DNA from: Dokdonella_A ginsengisoli
GTDB lineage: Bacteria > Pseudomonadota > Gammaproteobacteria > Xanthomonadales > Rhodanobacteraceae
DNA length: 64,000 nt
Assembly: GCF_042652785.1 (NCBI RefSeq)
Contig: NZ_JBHSHD010000005.1
Coordinates: forward strand, 310,001-374,000
Direction: 5' to 3'
Shown here: piece after piece, positions 8,704 to 19,406 of the stretch
Layout of the letters: each line of letters starts with the position of its first letter
How positions within the stretch are numbered: position 1 is the first letter of the stretch
Translations under genes and position numbers: made by a program
Notes under the pieces: generated by a model
The model's database searches: none
The model's input: the letters and a program-made list of their open reading frames with translations, nothing else
Told to the model about the DNA's origin: nothing

Positions 8704-9427
8704 GACGCTGCGCAACGACGCCGCGGTGCTCGCGCGTCTGCTGCGCGGCATGCCGCGCGCGGCGTCGCACGCCGACGCGCTCGGCGCGTTCTACGGACCG
8801 CAGTCGCAGCACTACGACCGTTTCCGCGAGCGCCTGCTCGCCGGCCGCGCCGAGCTGATCGCGAGCCTGCCGCTGCCCGAGCGCGCGCACGTCGTCGAGC
8901 TCGGCGGCGGCACCGGCCGCAACGCCGAGTTCTTCGGCGAGCGCCTGGCGCGCATCGAGCGCTTCGAGGTCGTCGACCTGTGCCGGCCGCTGCTGGCGCA
9001 GGCGCGCGAACGCGCGCAGCGCATCGTGCAACTGCATGCGATCGAGGCCGACGCAACGACGTATCGGCCGGCGCAGCCGGTCGACGGCGTGCTGCTGTCC
9101 TATGCGCTGACGATGATCCCGGACTGGCGCGGCGCGATCGCCAACGCGGTCGCGATGCTGAAGCCTGGCGGCGTGCTCGGCGTGGTCGATTTCTACGTGG
9201 CGCCGGCGCAGCCGCCGTTCGCCGGTTCGGCGCGGCACTCCGCCTGGACGCGCTGGTTCTGGCCGACCTGGTTCCGCCACGACGGCGTGCGGCTCGACGC
9301 GGCGCATCTGCCGGCGTTGCGCGAGGCCCTGCCGCAGCACGAGGTCGTCGAGGCACGCGCGCCGGTGCCGTACCTGCCGTTGGGGCGCGTGCCTTACTAC
9401 CGCTTCATCGGGCGCAAGCCGGCCTGA
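8690..9427 (+). CDS. btaB: SAM-dependent N-methyltransferase of betaine lipid synthesis (BtaB)
   Basis: 245 residues, class I methyltransferase fold. Motif I is VVELGGGTGRN at about residues 67-77; the acidic residue after strand 2 is in VVDLCRP, and a post-motif LLSYALTMIPDW and MLKPGGVLGVVDFY follow in the expected order. BtaB adds three methyl groups to diacylglyceryl-homoserine to form DGTS, a phosphorus-free betaine lipid. The assignment rests on the family, the 14-bp overlap with btaA and the divergent phosphoesterase. The ATG lies inside btaA. Confidence 0.87.
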   Translation: MSRLETLRNDAAVLARLLRGMPRAASHADALGAFYGPQSQHYDRFRERLLAGRAELIASLPLPERAHVVELGGGTGRNAEFFGERLARIERFEVVDLCRPLLAQARERAQRIVQLHAIEADATTYRPAQPVDGVLLSYALTMIPDWRGAIANAVAMLKPGGVLGVVDFYVAPAQPPFAGSARHSAWTRWFWPTWFRHDGVRLDAAHLPALREALPQHEVVEARAPVPYLPLGRVPYYRFIGRKPA

Positions 9428-9430
9428 TCC

Positions 9431-10375
9431 TCACGCGCTGGCGAGATCGAGCTGCCCGACGTCGTCGTCGGAGAGCTTCAGCCGCACCGCCCCGGCCAAT
9501 TCCTGCACCTGCGCGACCGTGGTCGCGCTGGCGATCGGCGCGCTGACGCCGGGGCGTGCGATCAGCCAGGCGAGTGCGACCTGCGCCGGCGCCGCCGCGT
9601 GGCGATCGGCGACGTCGTCGAGCGCGGCGAGCACGCGCAAACCATGGCCGTTGAGGTACTTGCCGACCGCCGCGGCGCGCACGGCGCTCTTGCCGAGGTC
9701 GGCCTCGCTGCGGTACTTGCCGGTCAGGAAGCCGCTGGCCAGCGAGTAGTAGCCGATCACGCCGACGTGCTCCTTGCGCACCAGCGGTTCGAGTTCGCTC
9801 TCGTAGCCCTTGCGCGCGACCAGGCTGTATTCGGGCTGCAAGGTCTCGTAGCGCGGCAGGCCGTGCTCGGCGCTGACCGCGAGCGCCTGCGCGAAGCGCG
9901 CGGCGTCGTAGTTCGAGGCGCCGATCGCGCGCACCTTGCCCTGTTCGATCAGGCACGCGAACGCGCCGAGCGTGTCGGCCAGCGGCACCGAAGGGTCGTC
10001 GGCATGCGCCTGGTAGAGGTCGATGTGGTCGGTCTGCAGGCGCTGCAGCGACTCCTCGACCGCGGCGGCGATGTTGTCCGGCGACAGCCCCTTGCGCGGC
10101 AGCCACTTGCCGACCTTGGTCGCCAGCACGACGCGGTCGCGCCGGCCGCTGCGATTGAGCCAGCGGCCGATGATCGTTTCCGATTCGCCGCCGCGGTTGC
10201 CGGGCGCCCAAGCCGAATAGGCGTCGGCGGTGTCGATCAGGCTGAGCCCGGCGTCGACGAAGGCGTCGAGCACGGCGAACGAAGCCGCTTCGTCGATGCT
10301 CCAGCCGAACATATTGCCACCCAGCGCCAGCGGCGGGACGCGCAGGCCGGAGCGGCCGAGTTCGCGAATGTTCAA
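9431..10375 (-). CDS. Aldo/keto reductase
   Basis: 314 residues, NADPH-dependent (beta/alpha)8 oxidoreductase. The catalytic tetrad is visible: Asp and Tyr in LIDTADAYSAW, Lys in VLATKVGKW and His in DLYQAHADD. C-terminal cofactor-binding features include APIASATTVAQVQEL. The physiological substrate cannot be told. I chose a TTG start at 10375 because AAAGGAG lies 7 nt upstream and the protein then begins NIRELGRSGLRV, exactly where the family begins; no ATG fits. The ribosome site lies inside the end of the toxin gene, 4 bp upstream, so the gene may be expressed with the toxin-antitoxin pair. Confidence 0.9.
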   Translation of the reverse strand: MNIRELGRSGLRVPPLALGGNMFGWSIDEAASFAVLDAFVDAGLSLIDTADAYSAWAPGNRGGESETIIGRWLNRSGRRDRVVLATKVGKWLPRKGLSPDNIAAAVEESLQRLQTDHIDLYQAHADDPSVPLADTLGAFACLIEQGKVRAIGASNYDAARFAQALAVSAEHGLPRYETLQPEYSLVARKGYESELEPLVRKEHVGVIGYYSLASGFLTGKYRSEADLGKSAVRAAAVGKYLNGHGLRVLAALDDVADRHAAAPAQVALAWLIARPGVSAPIASATTVAQVQELAGAVRLKLSDDDVGQLDLASA

Positions 10376-10379
10376 AGTC

Positions 10380-10697
10380 TCACTCCTTTCCACGTCGCGA
10401 TGGATCGCCCGCCGTGGCTCGCCATGAGCCGGGTCTGCGTCGGTGGTGGAAGCAGGACAGCACGACGATTTCGGTCGCGCTCGGGTGGTAGATGATCGAG
10501 TAAGGGAACTTGCGCATGGTCGCGTGGCGAAATTCGGCCTCGACTTGTGCAAACCCGAGTGGGTTTCTGAGAACTCGAGTGATCGCGGCATCGACCGCGC
10601 GTGCGAACTCGAAACCCAGGCCCGGCGAACGTTCTTCGTACCAGGACTGCGCATCCAGAAGCTCGATCCGCGCTTCCGGACGAAACACCAATCGCAT
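10380..10697 (-). CDS. RelE/ParE-family toxin
   Basis: 105 residues. The fold signature is clear: RLVFRPEARIELLDAQSWYEERSPGLGFEF, then NPLGFAQVEAEFRHATMRKFPYSIIYH and the last strand EIVVLSCFHHRRRP. Members block translation (RelE) or DNA gyrase (ParE); the sequence does not decide which. The start overlaps the antitoxin stop as TGATG, the usual arrangement of these modules. About 17 residues extend beyond the last strand and hold the ribosome site of the next gene. The gene looks less GC-rich than its neighbours, consistent with a mobile module. Confidence 0.85.
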   Translation of the reverse strand: MRLVFRPEARIELLDAQSWYEERSPGLGFEFARAVDAAITRVLRNPLGFAQVEAEFRHATMRKFPYSIIYHPSATEIVVLSCFHHRRRPGSWRATAGDPSRRGKE

Positions 10698-10915
10698 CAG
10701 CCGCGGCCTTTGAACAGCTCGATACGTATCCGGTCCCAATCGAGACTGCTCGACGGATCGGCTTGATGCGCTGCGTGGCGCCGGTGCAGTTCCGAGCGGT
10801 CTTCGGCGGACAGCACCACCGGAGTTTCCTCGGCAATGCTGTCCCAGATGTCTTCCACGAGCTGGATGCGCTCGGAGATCGGAAGCTCTTTGTAGTTCAG
10901 AGAGGCCTTGGCCAT
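10697..10915 (-). CDS. Antitoxin, addiction-module component (TIGR02574/PF09720 type)
   Basis: 72 residues. ISERIQLVEDIWDSIAEE followed by LSAEDRSELHRR and a DWDRIR segment is the pattern of the TIGR02574 'putative addiction module component' family, which pairs with RelE/ParE toxins. It is a small acidic helical protein expected to neutralise the toxin and be degraded by proteases. It lies 32 bp downstream of the NCS2 permease on the same strand, so either a short private promoter or read-through drives it. Confidence 0.85.
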   Translation of the reverse strand: MAKASLNYKELPISERIQLVEDIWDSIAEETPVVLSAEDRSELHRRHAAHQADPSSSLDWDRIRIELFKGRG

Positions 10916-10947
10916 GCGACGAGCATACACCAGCGTCTCGTCGATAC

Positions 10948-12546
10948 TCAGCGAGGCTCCGCGCTCTTCGGTGCCGCGTCGCGCCGCAACGACAGCGCGC
11001 CGATCAGCACGGCCAGCACGACGTAGGCGGCGGTGAACTGCCAGGCGACGTCGGCGGCGCTTCCGCCGAGCGTCCAGGGCAGGTAGATGCCGCCGCTGGG
11101 TTCGACCGAATGGATGATGCCGAACGCGCTCAGCGCGGCGCCGAGCAGCACGATCGCGGCGGCGTGGCGCAGGCGCGCGTCGATCAGCGCGACGACGAAG
11201 CTGGCCCAGATCATCGAGGTGATGATGAAGCCGTTGCCGAGCGCGACCAGCACGGCCAGTTCCGGCAGGCCGTGGCCGGCCTGGGTCATCAAGGTGCCGA
11301 AGCGGTCCGGCGCGACGACGTTCGGATCGCCGAGCTTGATCGCGAGCAGGCGCGCGATCGGCGGAAAGAAGCTGAACACGACCGCAGCGGCGTAGCGCTG
11401 CGGCGTCGCCTCGAACGCCTGCGTGGTGATGCTGATCGCGACGAAGACGAGGATCGGCGCGAGGATCGCCAGCGGCAGCAGTTCGACCAGGTTGGAGACG
11501 TAGCCGAACACGCCGCCCAGGCCGATGAACAGTCCGGTCGCGAGCGTGTAGGCGCTGCGTGCGCCCATCGCCTTGTACGCCGGCTGGCCGATGTACGGTG
11601 TGGTCTGCGCGACGCCGCCGCAGACGCCGGCGACCAGGGTCGAGAACGCCTCGGTGAGCAGGATGTCGCGCGTGGGATAGTCGTCCCCGGCGGCGCGCGC
11701 GCTCTCGTTGACGTTGATGCCGCCGACCACCATCAGCAGGCCGAACGGCAGCAGCAGCGGCAGGTAGGGCACGGCCAGCGGCAGGCCGTCGAGGAAGCCG
11801 AGGTTCGGCCACGGCAGGGCGAAGCGCCATTGCCACGCGCCCGGCGGCTGGTAGCCCGAGCCGAGCGCACCGGTCGGGCCGAGCCCGAAGTAGAGCAGGG
11901 CGCCGACCAGCACGGCGACGAGCACGCCGGGCAGGCCGAACGGCAGCCGCCCGCGCGCGACCAGCGCGTATAGCACGATGCCCAGGCCCGCCAAGCCGAC
12001 CACCGGCACGCGCAGGATCTCCACCAGCGGCAGGAAGCCCATCAGCACCAGCGCGATGCCGGCGATCGAGCCGAGCAGGCCGGCGCGCGGAACGTGCCGC
12101 TGCACCGCGGCGCCGAAGAACGACAGCACGAACTTCAGAACGCCCATGACGACCAGCGAGGCCATGCCGAGCTGCCAGGTGGCGATCGCCGCGGCGTGCT
12201 CGTCGAGGCCGGCCTGCTTGTAGGAAACAAACGCCGGACCGAGCACGAGCAGGGCCATGCCGATGCTGGTCGGCGCGTCGAGGCCGAGCGGCATCGCGGT
12301 GACGTCCTCGCGCCCTTCACGCCGCGCCAGGCGGCGCGCCATCCAGGTGTAGATCGCGTTGCCGACCAGCACGCCGAAGGCGGTGCCGGGGAACATGCGC
12401 TGGAACACGATTTCGGCCGGGAACTGGAAGATGCCGATCAGCGCACCGGCGATGAAGGCGAGAATCGACAGGTTGTCGACGACCAGGCCGAGAAAGCCAT
12501 TGACGTCACCCGAGTTGAACCTGCGCGTCGCGATCGTCGAAGTCAT
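10948..12546 (-). CDS. NCS2-family permease (xanthine/uracil-type)
   Basis: 532 residues with about 12 or more hydrophobic segments. The family pattern is visible: a start near ILAFIAGALIG, then PLGLDAPTSIGMALLVLGPAF, GGINVNESARAAGDDYPTRDILLTEA and GGVAQTTPYIGQPAYKAMGARS, which matches the substrate-site region of AzgA-like NCS2 carriers. Expected role is proton- or sodium-coupled uptake of a purine or similar base across the inner membrane; the exact substrate is not clear. The toxin-antitoxin pair follows on the same strand. Confidence 0.85.
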   Translation of the reverse strand: MTSTIATRRFNSGDVNGFLGLVVDNLSILAFIAGALIGIFQFPAEIVFQRMFPGTAFGVLVGNAIYTWMARRLARREGREDVTAMPLGLDAPTSIGMALLVLGPAFVSYKQAGLDEHAAAIATWQLGMASLVVMGVLKFVLSFFGAAVQRHVPRAGLLGSIAGIALVLMGFLPLVEILRVPVVGLAGLGIVLYALVARGRLPFGLPGVLVAVLVGALLYFGLGPTGALGSGYQPPGAWQWRFALPWPNLGFLDGLPLAVPYLPLLLPFGLLMVVGGINVNESARAAGDDYPTRDILLTEAFSTLVAGVCGGVAQTTPYIGQPAYKAMGARSAYTLATGLFIGLGGVFGYVSNLVELLPLAILAPILVFVAISITTQAFEATPQRYAAAVVFSFFPPIARLLAIKLGDPNVVAPDRFGTLMTQAGHGLPELAVLVALGNGFIITSMIWASFVVALIDARLRHAAAIVLLGAALSAFGIIHSVEPSGGIYLPWTLGGSAADVAWQFTAAYVVLAVLIGALSLRRDAAPKSAEPR

Positions 12547-12569
12547 GAGTGCTGGCCTGTACGCCGTTT

Positions 12570-12787
12570 ATGAAAAGTGCGGCCATCGATGGCCGCGGGT
12601 AGACGATCCGCAGTCACCGCCCTTGCCGGAAAAGCAGTGCGTAGCCAAGTCACGGCGATCAAGGACGATCGCGGTAGTCCATGAAAAGTGCGGCCATGGA
12701 TGGCCGCGGGTAGACGATCCGCAGTCATCTCCCTTGCCGGGAAGGCGCTAACTGGCCAGGTCACGGCGATCACGGACGATCGCATTA
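12570..12787. repeat. Two tandem copies of a 111-bp unit with an internal palindrome
   Basis: Unit 1 starts at 12570 and unit 2 at 12681; each begins ATGAAAAGTGCGGCCAT and ends around ACGATCGC. Each has an inner palindrome: GCGGCCATCGATGGCCGC is perfect in unit 1 and has one central change in unit 2 (GCGGCCATGGATGGCCGC). The units differ at scattered positions, so the duplication is not recent. The element fills the gap between the divergently placed permease start and the DUF3574 stop. The open frames across it are not convincing proteins. Confidence 0.8.
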
Positions 12788-13240
12788 GAAAGACACATCG
12801 GCAGGCTGCGTCACGCGCAGCACCGACTGGTCGCCGGTGACCCGCTTCCAGGCCGCGCGGATCGCCTCGACGTCGGCGCGGTGTTCGGGCGTGTCCGGAT
12901 ACAGCAGCAGGATCACCTTCGAACGCAGGCGTTCGGGTTTCGCGGCGCCCTTGTCGCGCCACTGGCCGTAGATGTCGTACACGCTCAGGCCATCGGGGAA
13001 ACGCGTGGAGACCTCGCGGTCGAGGAACTCGCGCCAGCGCGTCTCGTCGACCCCGGAGGCGGCATCGTCGGCCGGGCCGGTGCCGAAGTACAGCTCGGTG
13101 CGGACCCAGCCGGCGGTGGTGGCCGGATGCGCCGGGTCGCCGTGCAGCGTGGCGGCGGTTTTCGTCGGCGCGGTCGCCGCGCAGGCGGCGAGGAAGGCGA
13201 ACGGGACGAGCAGGATCAGGCGCGGGATCGGATTCTTCAT
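12785..13240 (-). CDS. DUF3574 lipoprotein
   Basis: 151 residues. A signal peptide ending in a lipobox (FLAACA) predicts a lipoprotein. The mature part carries the DUF3574 pattern: WVRTELYFGTGP, WREFLDREVSTRFPDGLSVYDIYGQWR and SKVILLLYPDT. The function of the family is unknown. It is divergent from the TonB-dependent receptor 139 bp away, and the shared intergenic region may hold promoters for both. The stop codon abuts the tandem repeat. Confidence 0.8.
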   Translation of the reverse strand: MKNPIPRLILLVPFAFLAACAATAPTKTAATLHGDPAHPATTAGWVRTELYFGTGPADDAASGVDETRWREFLDREVSTRFPDGLSVYDIYGQWRDKGAAKPERLRSKVILLLYPDTPEHRADVEAIRAAWKRVTGDQSVLRVTQPADVSF

Positions 13241-13379
13241 CGGCCGATTCTAGGAACTTCGCCGGTCCGGCGGAACGGACGTCCAGCCGTCCGCATGTCC
13301 ATGACGATATGCCTTCGCGTACGGATGCGGCGGCGGCACGGCGGGCAGCATGGGGTCTTTTGAATCCGAGGGAGGTTCC

Positions 13380-15812
<2,433 letters not shown>

Positions 15813-15881
15813 GGCGGCGCGCGGAAGGGCCGTGAGGAAGCTCGGGAACTGGCGGACGCGGCGCGGATGCGCCGCGCCGGA

Positions 15882-16496
15882 TCAGGACAGGACGTTGGGA
15901 CGCTTGGCGCCGACGAAGCGCTTGGCCCAGTAGCCTTCGTTCAGTTCGCTGACGCTGATGCGCTTGCCGGTCGACGGCGCGTGGATGAAGCGGCCCTCGC
16001 CGAGGTAGATGCCCACGTGCGAGATGCGCTTGCCCTTGATGCGGAAGAACACCAGGTCGCCGGTCTTCATCTCGCTGCGCGCGATCTGCATGCCGGTCTG
16101 GTACTGGCTGGCCGAGTTCGGCGGCAGGTCCTTGCCCAGCGCGTGCTTGTAGACGTAGCGCACGAAGCCGCTGCAGTCGAAGCCGGTCGAGGGCTCCTTG
16201 CCGCCGCGGCGGTAGCGGATGTCGCGCAGGGTCATCGCGAAGTCGGCGAGCAGGTTGCGCAGGCCGCCGGTTTTCGGTGCCTTCGGCTCGTGCGCCGCGA
16301 GCGGTGCCGGCGCGGCCGGTGCGACGACCGGAGCCGGTGCGACGTCCGTGGAGGGCAGTACCGGGGCGAGCGTGCCGATGCGGTCCATCTCCCAGTTGTT
16401 CAGGGCGACGTCGACCATCGGGCTGGCGAACACGGAAGTACAGGGGGCGGCCAAAACAGCGAGCAAAAACAACGACTTCATCCGCTGGATTGGCAT
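15882..16496 (-). CDS. Exported NlpC/P60 (C40) peptidase
   Basis: 204 residues. Signal peptide, an Ala/Pro-rich linker (~45-75) and an NlpC/P60 domain with the catalytic Cys in FDCSGFVRYVY (about residue 108), His in ISHVGIYLGEG and a third polar site in IHAPSTGK. These enzymes cleave D-Glu-diaminopimelate bonds in peptidoglycan stem peptides. The linker suggests it is tethered or spans the periplasm, and the enzyme resembles Spr/MepS-like hydrolases. The ATG at 16496 has GGGGAG 9 nt upstream; an internal Met at 16481 would also leave a good signal peptide. It is convergent with the TonB receptor. Confidence 0.88.
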   Translation of the reverse strand: MPIQRMKSLFLLAVLAAPCTSVFASPMVDVALNNWEMDRIGTLAPVLPSTDVAPAPVVAPAAPAPLAAHEPKAPKTGGLRNLLADFAMTLRDIRYRRGGKEPSTGFDCSGFVRYVYKHALGKDLPPNSASQYQTGMQIARSEMKTGDLVFFRIKGKRISHVGIYLGEGRFIHAPSTGKRISVSELNEGYWAKRFVGAKRPNVLS

Positions 16497-16757
16497 GAGG
16501 CGGGCTCCCCGTACGGCTTCGTGGAAAAGTCGCCAGCCGTACCGGCGACCGCGTGGAAGCCGGACCTTAGCAAACGATTTTTGCGAAGTTGTTTGGCTCC
16601 CGTTAAGAAAAAACGCCCGTTCGCCGGAAAGCGTGATCCAGTACCGTTTCGGCTTCGACCTCCGAAAGACCGGGTCGCGGCGTCCTGCCGCCCGGCCGCG
16701 CCGCGACAGCGTGCGATGATCGGCGCTTCCGCCGCCCGCCGATCAGGAGTGCCCGCG

Positions 16758-17891
16758 ATGCCGTCGTTCCGCAGCTTCCAGCCGCCGTCCCGCCTGCTGC
16801 TCGGTCCCGGCCCGTCGCCGGTGCCGCAGCGCATCCTCGACGCGCTGGCGCGGCCGACCATCGGCCATCTCGATCCGGCCTTCATCGGCATGATGGACGA
16901 GCTGAAGGAGCTGCTGCGCTACGCCTTCCGCACCGGCAACGCGCTGACCCTGCCGGTCTCCGCGCCGGGCTCGGCCGGCATGGAGGCGGCGTTCGTGAAC
17001 CTGGTCGAGCCGGGCGACACCGTGGTGGTCTGCCGCAACGGCGTGTTCGGCGGACGCATGCGCGAGAACGTCGTGCGCCTGGGCGCCACCGCGGTGATGG
17101 TCGACGACGCGTTCGGCAGGCCGATCGATCTGGACAAGGTCGAGGCCGCGCTGAAGGCCCATCCGGGTGCGAAGGCGCTGGCCTTCGTGCATGCGGAAAC
17201 CTCGACCGGCGCGGTGTCGGACGCCGCCGCGCTGTGCCGCCTCGCACGCGAGCACGGCGCGCTCAGCCTCGTCGATTCGGTCACCGGTCTGGGCGGCATT
17301 CCGGTCGAGGTCGACGCCTGGGGCGCCGATGCGATCTACTCCGGTTCGCAGAAGTGCCTGGCCGCGCCGCCGGGGCTGTCGCCGCTGTCGTTCGGCGAGG
17401 CCGCCGTCGCCGCGCTGAAGGCGCGCAGGACGCCGGTGCAGAGCTGGTTCCTCGATCTCGGCCTGGTCATGAACTACTGGCAGGGTGTCGGCGCGCGCGC
17501 CTACCACCACACCGCGCCGATCAACATGCTCTACGCGCTGCACGAGGCGCTGCTGATGCTGCGCGAGGAAGGCCTGGAAGCGGCCTGGGCGCGGCATCGC
17601 GCCAACCATCTGCGCCTGCGAGACGGTCTTGCCGCGATCGGCCTGCACTTGTTCGTGGAGGAGCGCGCGCGGCTGCCGCAGCTCAACGCGGTGCAAGTCC
17701 CCGACGGCGTCGACGAAGCCGCCGTGCGCCGCCGCCTGCTCGACGAGCACGGCATCGAGATCGGCGCCGGCCTGGGCGAACTGGCCGGCCGCATCTGGCG
17801 TATCGGCCTGATGGGCGCCGGCAGCACGCCGGAGAACGTCGACCGCGTGCTCGAGGCGCTCGGCGCCGTGCTCGGACGCAAGCCCGCGTGA
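16758..17891 (+). CDS. Alanine/serine-glyoxylate-type aminotransferase (class V)
   Basis: 377 residues, PLP-dependent class V fold. The start region LLLGPGPSPVPQRILDALARPTIGHLDP is the signature of alanine:glyoxylate/serine:glyoxylate transaminases. The Schiff-base lysine is in YSGSQKCLAAPPG, and the partner motif YHHTAPINMLYALHEAL follows. The likely reaction is transfer of the amino group of alanine or serine to glyoxylate, giving glycine. A CAGGAG ribosome site precedes the ATG. An open frame extends far upstream but runs across the divergent NlpC promoter region and is not part of the enzyme. Confidence 0.9.
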   Translation: MPSFRSFQPPSRLLLGPGPSPVPQRILDALARPTIGHLDPAFIGMMDELKELLRYAFRTGNALTLPVSAPGSAGMEAAFVNLVEPGDTVVVCRNGVFGGRMRENVVRLGATAVMVDDAFGRPIDLDKVEAALKAHPGAKALAFVHAETSTGAVSDAAALCRLAREHGALSLVDSVTGLGGIPVEVDAWGADAIYSGSQKCLAAPPGLSPLSFGEAAVAALKARRTPVQSWFLDLGLVMNYWQGVGARAYHHTAPINMLYALHEALLMLREEGLEAAWARHRANHLRLRDGLAAIGLHLFVEERARLPQLNAVQVPDGVDEAAVRRRLLDEHGIEIGAGLGELAGRIWRIGLMGAGSTPENVDRVLEALGAVLGRKPA

Positions 17892-18035
17892 AGCGTCGCC
17901 GGACGGCACGCGCGAGCCGGGACGGGAAACCGTAGCGGGACGGCTGGCGGCGGCGCCGAGAACGATCGCGATTGCGGGCGGCGCGCGATCGCCGTGCGCT
18001 GCAGCGATTGCCGGTGCGGCCCGGGACGGCGCGAA

Positions 18036-19274
18036 TCAGGCCACGCGGCGCGTCTTCTTCTCGGCGGTGCGCGCCAGCTCGCGCTCGATCGCGGCGAGCG
18101 CTTCGTCGAGCACGGCCGGTTCCGGCAGCATGGTCAGGCGGAAGTGGTTGCGCGCGGCGATGTTGAAGCTCGATCCGGGCACCAGGATGATGTTCTCGTT
18201 CTCGAGCAGGCCGAGCGCGAAGGTCTCGTCGTCGAAGCCGGGCAGGCGTTCCGGGTCGACCCCGGGGAACGCGTACAGCGCGGCCTGCGGCGTGACCATC
18301 GTCAGGAACTGGCTGCGCGCCACGCCGTTGCGGATCGCCGCGCGCGCCTCGTACAGGCGGCCGCCCGGTTGGGTCAGCTTGCCGATTTCATTCGGACCTT
18401 CCAGCGCCGGCTTGATCGCCCACTGCGCCGTCACGTTGCTGCACAGGCGCAGGGAGGCGAGCAGGTCGAGCGCGTGCAGCAGCGGGCGGATGCGCCGTTC
18501 GGCGCCGGTCACCGAAGCCCAGCCGACGCGGTAGCCGCAGGCTAGGTGCACCTTCGACAGGCCGCCGTAGCTGATGCACGGCACATCCAGGGCGAGCGGC
18601 GCGAGCGGCTCGAACTTCGCGCCGTCGTACAGCACGCTGTCGTAGATCTCGTCGCACAGCAGGACCAGGCCGTGGCGTTCGGCGATCGCGACCATCGCGT
18701 CGAGCACCGCCCGCGGATACACCGCGCCGGTCGGATTGTTCGGATTGATGACGACCAGCGCCTTCGTGCGCGGCGTCACCAGGGCCGCGATCTCGTCTGG
18801 ATCGGGCAGGTGGTCGCGCTCGGGCGGGCACTGATAGTGCACCGGCACGCCGCCGTTCAGGCGCGTCGCCGCGGTCCACAGCGGATAGTCGGGGGCGGGT
18901 ACCAGCACCTCGTCGCCCGGATCGAGCAGGGCGCTCAGGCTCAGGCCGATCAGTTCGCTGACGCCGTTGCCGAGGAACACGCGCTCGGCCGCGGCGGCGG
19001 CGCCGTGGCGGCGGTGCTGCGCGGCGATCGCCTCGCGCGCCTCGAGCAGGCCCTGCTGGTGGCAGTAGGCCTCGCTCTGCGGCAACTTCTCCGAGATCGC
19101 GTCGCGCAGGTGCTGCGGCACGCGGAAGCCGAACAGGCCGGGGTTGCCGATGTTCAGGCGCAGGATGCGCCGGCCTTCGGCCTCCAGCTCGTGCGCACGC
19201 CGGCTCAGCGGGCCGCGGATGTCGTAGCGTACCTGGTCGAGGCGGGCGCTGACCGCCACCGTCTGCATCTGCAT
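18036..19274 (-). CDS. alaA: AlaA-type glutamate-pyruvate aminotransferase
   Basis: 412 residues, class I/II PLP aminotransferase. Motifs: LNIGNPGLFGF at the N-terminus, APDYPLWTAA, VINPNNPTGAVYP, LLCDEIYDSVLYDG and the PLP-lysine segment SYGGLSKVHLACGYRVGW, which matches the AlaA/AlaC subgroup that makes alanine from pyruvate and glutamate. The C-terminal arginine is in NHFRLTMLP. I chose the ATG at 19274 with AGGA 6 nt upstream; a GTG seven codons earlier is possible. Its product alanine could feed the nearby class V enzyme. Confidence 0.88.
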   Translation of the reverse strand: MQMQTVAVSARLDQVRYDIRGPLSRRAHELEAEGRRILRLNIGNPGLFGFRVPQHLRDAISEKLPQSEAYCHQQGLLEAREAIAAQHRRHGAAAAAERVFLGNGVSELIGLSLSALLDPGDEVLVPAPDYPLWTAATRLNGGVPVHYQCPPERDHLPDPDEIAALVTPRTKALVVINPNNPTGAVYPRAVLDAMVAIAERHGLVLLCDEIYDSVLYDGAKFEPLAPLALDVPCISYGGLSKVHLACGYRVGWASVTGAERRIRPLLHALDLLASLRLCSNVTAQWAIKPALEGPNEIGKLTQPGGRLYEARAAIRNGVARSQFLTMVTPQAALYAFPGVDPERLPGFDDETFALGLLENENIILVPGSSFNIAARNHFRLTMLPEPAVLDEALAAIERELARTAEKKTRRVA

Positions 19275-19406
19275 CGAAGATCCTGTGGTTGACACGCCGG
19301 CCGATCCTAGCAGCGCCGCTGCGGCGGTGCATCAATCCGGCCCGGCGCAGCGCGGGCGGTCATCGAAACGGCAGCGCGCGCGCCGATCGCCGCTAGAATC
19401 GCGTCC

